Positions 26,301-38,400 of a DNA stretch of 64,000 bases are shown one piece after another. The position numbers and the translations under genes were made by a program. The stretch is taken from the NCBI GenBank assembly GCA_037039925.1, contig JAXRKP010000644.1:116001-180000 (forward strand), in the 5' to 3' direction. The notes beneath the pieces were generated by a model. It had not been told where the DNA came from. It saw only the letters and a program-made list of their open reading frames with translations, and searched no databases. Within the stretch, counting starts at the first letter, position 1. Every line of letters begins with the position of its first letter. The stretch is from Doris montereyensis. Taxonomy: Eukaryota > Mollusca > Gastropoda > Nudibranchia > Dorididae.

Positions 26301-29300
26301 AAACTGTGTTCTAAACAAACTATGTTCTAAACTATGTTCTAAACAAACTATGTTCTAAACAAACTATGTTCTAAACAAACTATGTTCTAAACAAACTATG
26401 TTCTAAACAAACTATGTTCTAAACAAACTGTGTTCTAAACAAACTATGTTCTAAACTATGTTCTAAACAAACTATGTTCTAAACAAACTGGGTTCTAAAC
26501 AAACTATGTTCTAAACAAACTATGTTCTAAACAAACTGTGTTCTAAACAAACTATGTTCTAAACAAACTATGTTCTAAACAAACTATGTTCTAAACAAAC
26601 TATGTTCTAAACAAACTAGGTTCTAAACAAACTGTGTTCTAAACAAACTATGTTCTAAACAAACTATGTTCTAAACAAACTATGTTCTAAACAAACTAGG
26701 TTCTAAACTGTGTTCTAAACAAACTATGTTCTAAACAAACTATGTTCTAAACAAACTATGTTCTAAACAAACTAGGTTCTAAACTATGTTCTAAACTAAA
26801 CAAACTATGTTCTAAACTATGTTCTAAACAAACTAGGTTCTAAACAAACTATGTTCTAAACAAACTATGTTCTAAACAAACTATGTTCTAAACAAACTAT
26901 GTTCTAAACAAACTATGTTCTAAACAAACTAGGTTCTAAACAAACTATGTTCTAAACAAACTATGTTCTAAACAAACTATGTTCTCTAAACAAACTATGT
27001 TCTAAACAAACTATGTTCTAAACAAACTATGTTCTAAACAAACTATGTTCTAAACAAACTATGTTCTAAACAAACTATGTTCTAAACAAACTGTGTTCTA
27101 AACAAACTATGTTCTAAACAAACTGTGTTCTAAACAAACTATGTTCTAAACATGTTCTAAACAAATGTTCTAAACAAACTATGTTCTAAACAAACTATGT
27201 TCTAAACAAACTAGGTTCTAAACAAACTATGTTCTAAACAAACTAGGTTCTAAACAAACTGTGTTCTAAACAAAAACTATGTTCTAAACAAACTGTGTTC
27301 TAAACAAACTAGGTTCTAAACAAACTGTTCTAAACAAACTAGGTTCTAAACTGTGTTCTAAACAAACTATGTTCTAAACAAACTAGGTTCTAAACAAACT
27401 ATGTTCTAAACAAACTAGGTTCTAAACAAACTAGGTTCTAAACAAACTATGTTCTAAACAAACTATGTTCTAAACAAACTATGTTCTAAACAAACTATGT
27501 TCTAAACAAACTAGGTTCTAAACAAACTATGTTCTAAACAAACTGTGTTCTAAACAAACTATGTTCTAAACAAACTGTGTTCTAAACAAACTATGTTCTA
27601 AACAAACTATGTTCTAAACAAACTGTTCTAAACAAACTAGGTTCTAAACAAAATGTTCTAAACAAACTATGTTCTAAACAAACTATGTTCTAAACAAACT
27701 ATGTTCTAAACAAACTATGTTCTAAACAAACTATGTTCTAAACAAACTAGGTTCTAAACAAACTATGTTCTAAACAAACTATGTTCTAAACAAACTGTGT
27801 TCTAAACAAACTATGTTCTAAACAAACTAGGTTCTAAACAAACTAGGTTCTAAACAAACTATGTTCTAAACAAACTAGGTTCTAAACAAACTGTGTTCTA
27901 AACAAACTATGTTCTAAACAAACTAGGTTCTAAACAAATGTTCTAAACAAACTATGTTCTAAACAAACTATGTTCTAAACAAACTATGTTCTAAACAAAC
28001 TATGTTCTAAACAAACTGTGTTCTAAACAAACTATGTTCTAAACAAAAGGTTCTAAACAAACTATGTTCTAAACAAACTATGTTCTAAACAAACTATGTT
28101 CTAAACAAACTATGTTCTAAACAAACTAGGTTCTAAACAAACTATGTTCTAAACAAACTATGTTCTAAACAAACTAGGTTCTAAACAAACTATGTTCTAA
28201 ACAAACTAGGTTCTAAACAAACTAGGTTCTAAACAAACTATGTTCTAAACAAACTAGGTTCTAAACAAACTAGGTTCTAAACAAACTGTGTTCTAAACAA
28301 ACTAGGTTCTAAACAAACTATGTTCTAAACAAACTATGTTCTAAACAAACTATGTTCTAAACAAACTATGTTCTAAACAAACTAGGTTCTAAACAAACTG
28401 TGTTCTAAACAAACTATGTTCTAAACAAACTGTTCAAAATGTTCTAAACTATGTTCTAAACAAACAAACTAGTGTTCTAAACAAACTATGTTCTAAACAA
28501 ACTGTGTTCTAAACAAACTGTGTTCTAAACAAACTAGGTTCTAAACTGTGTTCTAAACAAACTATGTTCTAAACAAACTATGTTCTAAACAAACTAGGTT
28601 CTAAACTGTGTTCTAAACAAAATGTTCTAAACTGTGTTCTAAACAAACTATGTTCTAAACTGTGTTCTAAACAAACTAGGTTCTAAACTGTGTTCTAAAC
28701 AAACTATGTTCTAAACTATGTTCTAAACAAACTATGTTCTAAACAAACTATGTTCTAAACAAACTGTGTTCTAAACTATGTTCTAAACAAACTGTGTTCT
28801 AAACAAACTGTGTTCTAAACAAACTAGGTTCTAAACTGTGTTCTAAACAAAAACTATGTTCTAAACTGTGTTCTAAACAAACTAGGTTCTAAACTGTGTT
28901 CTAAACAAACTGTGTTCTAAACTATGTTCTAAACAAACTATGTTCTAAACTGTGTTCTAAACAAACTAGGTTCTAAACTGTGTTCTAAACAAACTAGGTT
29001 CTCTTCTAAACTATGTTCTAAACAAACTATGTTCTAAACTGTGTTCTAAACAAACTAGGTTCTAAACTGTGTTCTAAACAAACTGTGTTCTAAACAAACT
29101 ATGTTCTAAACTATGTTCTAAACAAACTAGGTTCTAAACTGTGTTCTAAACAAACTATGTTCTAAACAAACTATGTTCTAAACAAACTATGTTCTAAACA
29201 AACTGTGTTCTAAACTGTGTTCTAAACAAAAGGTTCAAACTGTGTTCTAAACAAAGGTTCTAAACTGTGTTCTAAACAAACTAGGTTCTAAACAAACTAT

Positions 29301-32300
29301 GTTCTAAACAAACTGTGTTCTAAACAAACTATGTTCTAAACAAACTATGTTCTAAACTATGTTCTAAACAAACTATGTTCTAAACAAACTAGGTTCTAAA
29401 CAAACTATGTTCTAAACAAACTATGTTCTAAACTATGTTCTAAACAAACTATGTTCTAAACTATGTTCTAAACAAACTATGTTCTAAACTATGTTCTAAA
29501 CAAACTATGTTCTAAACTATGTTCTAAACAAACTATGTTCTAAACAAACTATGTTCTAAACAAAATGTTCTAAACTAAACTATGTTCTAAACAAACTGTG
29601 TTCTAAAAACTATGTTCTAAACAAACTATGTTCTAAACAAACTATGTTCTAAACAAACTATGTTCTAAACAAACTGTGTTCTAAACAAACTGTGTTCTAA
29701 ACAAACTGTGTTCTAAACAAACTATGTTCTAAACAAACTATGTTCTAAACAAACTGTGTTCTAAACAAACTATGTTCTAAACAAACTATGTTCTAAACTA
29801 TGTTCTAAACAAACTATGTTCTAAACTATGTTCTAAACAAACTATGTTCTAAACAAACTATGTTCTAAACAAACTATGTTCTAAACAAACTATGTTCTAA
29901 ACAAACTATGTTCTAAACAAACTATGTTCTAAACAAACTAGGTGTTCTAAACAAACTAGGTTCTAAACAAACTGTGTTCTAAACAAACTATGTTCTAAAC
30001 AAACTATGTTCTAAACAAACTATGTTCTAAACAAACTAGGTTCTAAACAAACTATGTTCTAAACAAACTATGTTCTAAACAAACTATGTTCTAAACAAAC
30101 TAGGTTCTAAACAAACTATGTTCTAAACAAACTGTTCTAAACAAACTATGTTCTAAACAAATGTTCTAAACAAACTATGTAAACAAACTATGTTCTAAAC
30201 AAACTAGGTTCTAAACTATGTTCTAAACAAACTATGTTCTAAACAAACTATGTTCTAAACAAACTATGTTCTAAACAAACTAGGTTCTAAACAAACTATG
30301 TTCTAAACAAACTGTGTTCTAAACAAACTATGTTCTAAACAAACTATGTTCTAAACAAACTATGTTCTAAACAAACTATGTTCTAAACAAACTATGTTCT
30401 AAACAAACTATGTTCTAAACAAACTATGTTCTAAACAAACTATGTTCTAAACAAAACTAGGTTCTAAACAAACTAGGTTCTAAACAAACTAGGTTCTAAA
30501 CAAATTAGGTTCTAAACTATGTTCTAAACAAACTAGGTTCTAAACAAACTATGTTCTAAACAAACTATGTTCTAAACAAACTATGTTCTAAACAAACTAT
30601 GTTCTAAACAAACTATGTTCTAAACAAAGTAGGTTCTAAACAAACTATGTTCTAAACAAACTATGTTCTAAACAAACTAGGTTCTAAACAAACTATGTTC
30701 TAAACAAATTAGGTTCTAAACAAACTATGTTCTAAACAGATTATGCTCTAAACAAACTAGGTTCTAAACAAATTATGTTCTAAACAAACTATGTTCTAAA
30801 CAAACTATGTTCTAAACAAACTATGTTCTAAACAAACTATGTTCTAAACAAACTATGTTCTAAACAAACTATGTTCTAAACAAACTAGGTTCTAAACTAC
30901 ATTCGAAACAAAGTAGGTTCTAAACAAATTATGTCCTAAACAAACTAAGTTCTAAACTATGTTCTAAACAAACTAGGTTCTAAATTATGTCCTAAACAAA
31001 CTAGGTTCTAAACAAACAAGGTTCTAAACTATGTTCAAACAAACTATGCTCTAAATTATGTTCTAAACAAACTACGTTCTAAACTTTGTTCTAAACAAAC
31101 TATGTTCTAAACAAACTAGGTTCTAAACTAACTAAACTCTAAATTACGTTCTACACTAACTAGATTCTAAACTAATGAGGGTCTTAACTAACAAGGTCTG
31201 AACTTTACTGACCACAGTGCTCATGGTGCTAAGAATGACTTCATAGAGGGCAAGTCTTCTAATGTCTTCCCTGTATACCTCTCCTTTTCAGGACACATGT
31301 CGGGACAGATGCCAACGAAAGCTTTGGCTGAGGCGTAATCAGCTTGTGGACGACCTCGCACTGGGGAAACAGGAAAATTAAAACATTGATGTCAAAGGGA
31401 CAGTCTTCCATTTATCTAAATTAAAGTTAAAACAAGGATAATTCTCTCTGAGACAAACTGTTTGCACTATCGTTACACCTGAGATTATGTACCGCTTAAC
31501 ACTCAGAAGAAAAAGAGAAATGAAAGAAACAAAAGAATCTCTTAATTTCTCCCACGTCTAAAAAAAAGATTGATATGGTTTAATATCAAAATGAAGGAAT
31601 AATAACATGACTCCCATATAAGCTGATCTTTTAACAATTGCGTATTTTCAGTTTAATTAAAAATTAAACCTGTTCAATAAATTCTACTATGTTGAATTGA
31701 CATTGAGTCAAGATTGGATTCTTTCTCAATCCCTCCGTTTTCTATCCACTGCAGACAATTAAAAAAAATATATTCTGAAGATACCTGGCTGGATAAAAAA
31801 CTAAATTTGTAAATAGAGCATAACTCATTACCTGAGAGAGGGGAACTCGGTAGTCCAGAGGCAAGGTGTCGGCCTCTCAACCAAAAAGCAGTGGGTTTAA
31901 ACCCCACTGACAGTTAAAAAATTATCTTGCTTTTCGAGTAAAATTTATCCCCCCCAGGTAGGTGGATCGACACATAGTCTCATCTCTGATAATAAAAAGG
32001 AAGTCCTGTGTGCAGATCACAGCCCTCTGTGGCTGTTAAAAAGGCAGTCCGGGCACACACAAAAATTACATCCTATCAAAAAACCCAGGATAGCTTCAAT
32101 TGTGGATGTGGTTCAATCAAATCCAAAACCCTGGACTTAATTCTGTGTTTTCTTCTCTAGCAACACTTTTGTGAGCAGAAACATATTGGCTACACAATTC
32201 TTTTACCCAATGGCTACCACAGGAGAAAACTTCATTCCTTTATGTGCTACAATAATTGAAGGGGTTATTTCAATAGTGTGCTTAAGTCACAATTACGTCG

Positions 32301-35300
32301 CTTAGAGAAAATGAAGAAGAAAAAACATGGACTTTGGCACTGTTGGCCTTGAGAATTCCAAGTTTCAAACGGCTGAAAACCTGATGTATTTTCATCATTT
32401 CATTTTCACACTTGTCAGGAAGCATGATTTCCATTTGTTTTCTAGGATTATCGGTCTGTCTAGTTTTTCCATGAAAATGGGCACGCTATTGAACTGATCT
32501 CTTCAATTACGAAACGACTTAAAAAAATATTTCCCTAATCTAAAAAGCCCAGAAAAACAAAATCAAATAACTATGACCGAGTCCACGCCATGCCGCCAGT
32601 CTCAACTTACAGAGTTTCAGGAGCTTATCCCGTTTGTCTAACACAGTAATTTTCTCAACTGTGTTTGTCGCTCTAGCATTTTGAAGGGACTTTAACAGAT
32701 CTGTGTGTCAAGAAACAAAATGAATAATATTGACAAATGAAATCCATAACAGTAAGTGAAGAGAAACAATGAATACTAAAATGATTACCATTTGAATATT
32801 ATGTAACTTCAAACATTCTTTTGGCAAGCAAACAAGACAACTCAAATAACCTCATTTTTGTTTCTTTTGCCTGAGACAATACAGCAAAAAGAATAAAGAA
32901 AACTTTATGATGGGGTTTCTTCATGTACAACATCTAAGAAGACATAAGCTGCAAACAGACATTAAAATTAAATGAAGCCATCATAAAGCTTGCACACTCA
33001 CACTTGTGACATTATAGTACATTATAGTTTAGACTGTGAAAAAAGATGAGCATCTGGCACCTTTAACGACGTCAATATCCAACGGTGCCGATTCTTTCGA
33101 GTCTGAAGTATGGATTGATGACGGAGGCGGTGTTGGCGACCTTTTCTGTTCCGCCAGCCTCAATTCTGGTTTCATTCTTCGATTGGAAGTCGGGGTGGTG
33201 TCAAGGTCCTCTTCCGTTCCTGGCTGCGCTGTTCTGTCCTTGTTCTGTGACTTGAGGGAGCCGTTGGTACAGGACCTTTTTCAAACTAATCATCAGAAAA
33301 ACACATTTGTGATTCTCTCAGACATTATACAATACATGAAGTAGACTTGCTTACTCCTCTAAATTCCTGATCTGTATTATGTAATTCATAAAAAGTACAT
33401 AATTTCTTGGCTAGAAATAAAAAATCTAAATCAAGGACATGAAAAAGGTTTTCAAAAATGTCTTTCTCCAATAACTAATAATTTGCTTTCCCACCATCTT
33501 CTCTCCCCCATTCAGTGTCTCACATTTTTTGTTCGTTTCAAATTCTTCCTGTCCCTAATCACACGCACACAGTGACAGACATGCAAAACTGACAAAGAAA
33601 AAAATTCACCTGTTCGTGGTTTTGTGGGCACAACCAATTCAATTAAATATTAAGAAACACAGTACAATCATTTTCTGAAACATGGGAAAGAAATTTCTAC
33701 TTTCTGACCTTACCGCCTCCTTTCCCCATTTTGATTCATTTATTGTTTTTAATTCATCAAAAGACAAAATCAATCCCTCTCCCTCTTTCCCCCCCCCCAT
33801 TCCCTTAAAAACAGCAACTGGCAACTACAAAACAAAAATAAATGAATCTGAAAACAAGACAAATATGGAAAAAACTTACAAACGTCCTTGAAAGTAGCAG
33901 TAAAACAATGGAAAAAAAAAACTGTTGGAAAATCAGCGATATGTGAAGGACTTTATTCATAAAATATATTGATTGTAGTTCATAAACGCATACACCATAA
34001 AAAAAAAGACGCAACCACCCAAAACCTATCCATCTCACATACAATCCTGAAATTTGATTTTTTCCCCCCTCTGATTGCATGCAAACAAAAATATTTTTTT
34101 AAACAAGAAAAAGCCTGCAAGCCTTTTACCACCCATCATCGTTTGGTTTGATTTGAATTTACCCACATCCATAATTGAAGGTGATCTCGGGGGTTTGGTA
34201 GGAGGCCAACATCTTGCCTCTGGGCTAACAAGTCCCCACCTCCAATTCTCCCTGGCAACAATGAAAACCCAGCCTGACACGACTGATTACTAACACCATT
34301 CCCCTTACCTCGTTATACCCAGCTTCACTCATACTTTGGAGTTCATCATTCACGGACATTCCACCACTTGGCTTGGAAACTTCTGGATAAAAGACAATAG
34401 AAACAATAACAAGGTTTTTATTAGAAAATTAAATGGTTCAACATTTGAGTATACCAGCTTCTTCTATAGACTGAATCTTTCAATAATAAGAAAGAAAAAC
34501 AACAAATAACAGTAAAAAAATAATTTTTAAATTCTAATCCAGTTACCCTAAAAAAAACATATAAAAATCATATATCCGACTTGTCAAGTAGAGAACTTAA
34601 CTTTATGACGCATGTATGATGTTTTGGGTGATTGCTGGGGAGGGGGGTGTGTGTGTCAAAGATTAATTGTTATATGATTTATTTAATTCCTTGAGTCTTC
34701 TTCCACCCCAAAATGTGTTTAAACCTGAAAAGCATTATTTCAGCATTTCTATTTTCTTAGACTCCACATGAAGTGATATGGAGAATACATACATGTCTAT
34801 ATTACCTCTGTCTTTTTTACTCGTGGACTGGCTCTAAGAAAAATATCCAACGGCTCTGTGTCATTGTCAATATAAGGACCATCTTTCTTGGCTATCATAG
34901 CAGATTCCTGATTTGAAAAATAAAAAGAAGAAGAAAAAAAATCCCAAAAAATAAAGAGCAGGTTGAGGTAGGAATGGCTGAAAAAAATTGATCAAAGAAG
35001 ACATGGATAGCAATCTTACAAGTATTTTGTATAGAGAAAATTCATCATTGAAAGCGGAAAGGGAAAAACTAGAGAAAACTTTGCTGTTCACTGACACGCC
35101 TTGGACCACTACAGTCCCTGCAGACATTGATGCCAGTAGGATCTTACACAAACCAAGACTGCATATCAAGATATAAATATATATTTATATCTGTAGCATT
35201 ATACGGTCCTCATGAGCTTAAAGCAAGTACATGATAGCTTGTACAATGTCCTAACACTAGTATCGCAACCATTGTAATTAAAACACATTTACGTCCCTGA

Positions 35301-35402
35301 CCAAATTTAAATAAAATGTTGAAAAAAACCCCAATTGTATTATTTTTGTAAACCCTGATATATTTATCATATGTGTGTGTGTGTATATATATATAATATA
35401 TA

Positions 35403-35434
<32 letters not shown>

Positions 35435-38400
35435 CTAGGTGATTGTCTATCAATTTATCAACACAAAAAAACCGACCCCGAAGACCGTCAATTCGGCACA
35501 GAAGTGTTTTTGTCACAAAGACAAACACAACATTTTTCTCTCTTGAGCTGAAACTTTATCTCCAATTTGGTTTGGAAAAAACCTAAAGTAAATTACATTT
35601 CAAATGTGACACACAGTTCAACAGGCTGTCACCTCAAATAACAAAAACTTTTCGGTACTTTTATAATAATGAAAACCAAAGAGCATCAAAGCAAGTAGTG
35701 ACCAGATAAAAAAAATATAGACACAAAATGACAAGAAAACCAACAACAAAAAACAAACAAAAACGAGCATTCAAGATCAACCTTTCGGCAACAATAAATC
35801 AAAACCAACATACTTGGGACTCATAAGTCAAAGTAAGCATGTGCTTCGCTTTAGTCAGGCGGAAACGGGTCACCTTCCCAAACTTGGAAAAAGTGATCGA
35901 GTGTCTCTTCCTCATTATATTTAGGGGGAATGTTCCTGACAGTGAGAGTCTTCAAAGAGTTCTGTTCGCTGGCTGTCTTTCTTGACTGAAGGGTAGACAA
36001 TAGTCTTCCTGTGGCTCCGTACCTGAAATAAAGGCATAAAAAAAAGTTTCAAAGATGATCAATTAGACAGGTATCATATACATATATATATATGGAAGAA
36101 GATTTTGATGATTTAACATAATTTCTGAGTTGTAATTAAATAATTGAAATTAAATTTGAATTGAACATCAAAATATTGGTCACACAAAAAGCATCATAAA
36201 CTTGTCTTCACAAATTTTCTTGGCTTGTTTCTTTTCCAATGGACAGATTTCCGTCTGAGATAAAATTCATTTTTGAGAACAGAATTTAAGCTTGAAAAAT
36301 GTATTTGTTCCAAGTAGATATAAAAAAACATGAAATAATTGCAAAACAGTAAGCTACCATAGAAAGGTATGAACATAGAGAAATTATACCTCTGCTGTTG
36401 CTCTATTATATGAAAACATGCTATATTTAAAATTCATCTACACACAAACGATTGATGATATTGCTTGTCATTGCTATGTGACCATGCATGGTCATAATGC
36501 TGATAAACCTAAATAGCTAAACACCTGGTTTGTTGAGAGATGAGCTGAAAAGTCTGCCTTTTCTTTTCAGGTCACCTTTGGCTTCCCGGCTGCTACTCCA
36601 TTTAGAAAGAGACTTTCGAGGTGACATTGAGTCTAAATTGATGATAAAAAAATTGTAACATATTATGAAACAAGTCTGTTTCCCTTATTCTATACCTCAA
36701 TTAATCAACATAAAATCAATTTTTCATGAGAGGATTGAGAGGACTATTGATGTGTCACAAGAAGTTGAAAATGATTAAAGGATACATACATACGAGTTGT
36801 ATGTGAGTGAATGTGTTGAGGAAACTCTTAAAACTTTAAAGCTGTGTGCGAGTGACGGTAAATCAATAATTTCTCTGTTTGGCATCAACATGTCAACTTC
36901 AATCTAAATTGTAAGTGAAAGCATTTCAATTCTTGATTTCTTTTTTCAATTTTACCATTTAGCATTTAGGGTCTTTAAGAAAATGAAAAGGTGAAATTCA
37001 TTATGAAGAGATAAAATCATGTAAAAAGATTGTACAAAAACTATCTGAAAACAGTGAATAATCACCTAATCTTTCTTCTTCTTCAACGACATCATTTTCT
37101 TCTCTACTTCTATCAGGGGAAGGTGGTGCCTTTGCTGGAAGGCTTTTCCAAATAGTGTAACCCCTGGAGCAGAAATTTGACTTGGGACAGATGTTCTCTT
37201 TTGACCGGTAAACAGGCCATCATCATTTCTTTTTGCTCTTTCAGAAATTGCTCCTTCTGCGGAAGATAATGAAGGCTGATAAGAAGATTTGGGCTCAGCA
37301 CCCTCGGGCTCAGCACCCTCAGTTTCTTGGTACCTTGGCAACCCGAGAAGATTCAGATGCTAGAGAGTCTTGAATTGAGGCTGTGGTTGGGGGAGAGGTA
37401 AAGAGAGGAGCTCTCTGAGATGCTTTTCTCTAACCTCAGAAGAAATTGAATGTTCTCTATTATGATCCTCAGAAAAAGGTGGGTTTTGTGTCTGCGGTTT
37501 GCCAAACAAAGATTTGCGGCTGTCAAGGTTTGGGGAGGAACCAGCTTGTGATGAAAAGACAGTTGACGGTTCCTTCTGTGAACCAGTAAATAAGGGGGCC
37601 TCCTGAATGGGTTTTCCAAACAATGCTGCAGTAGAGATATTTGTTCCGGTCTCGGGCTGTTTGGCTTTTGGGCCACTGAACAAAGGCGGAGCGCTGATAT
37701 TGATACACCCCCAAAAGGATTTTTATTCTGAATTCCAAGATTTTTGATTTGTAGAAGCCACTGTCATGACGGTAGCTGTAGATTGAGATGATACAGACAC
37801 ACTGCTGACATTTTTCCAAACAGAACATTAGTCGAAGATGAAGTCGTAAGAACACCTGATGGTTTTGTACCACTAAATAATGCTGGAGCGGAAGTTGAAA
37901 CTGCTCCACTGCCAAAGGGATTCTTATTTTGCGTTTTAAACATTGAGCCGGAAGAAGGGGCACCCCACCCTGAAGTCAACGTAGTTGGGGCTTGAGATGA
38001 CATAGCTGTGTTTGGAACATTTTTGCCGAATAAACTCTGTGACGTACTTAACGTGTTGGCAGTAGAGGAAGCACCAAACAAAGTTGATGCTGGAAATGAG
38101 GGTGCTTGACCGATGCTGCCAAATACTTGGTTTTGGTTTGAGACAGGATTCTGAAAGCTACTCGGGGTCATTCCCTGTGAGCCAAAGGCGGAAGAACCCT
38201 GTAACTTTTCGAATAAGGGGGCAGAACTGGTGGCAGGTTTGGGTACAAAACTTCCCCCAAACGCAGGCGACTTCATTTGTGATCCAAACACGTTCGCCAG
38301 ATGAACCAAAAACACTTGAAGTTCCCATCGTTGGTTTTCCAAACTGAGAGGTAGCTTCTACAGGGAGAGCTTGTGAGAATAAATTCTGGGTAGTGCAGAA

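Noticed and set aside
24612..31195. CRISPR-like array of short regular repeats
   Set aside because: There are no unique spacers: the units are directly adjacent 16 bp monomers in a eukaryotic intron. The same holds for the 50, 46, 41 and 48 bp arrays.
31835..31915. tRNA gene (also 46690-46740 and 49115-49165)
   Set aside because: Only A- and B-box-like segments are present, without a complete cloverleaf, and each continues into a shared SINE body that recurs in the window.
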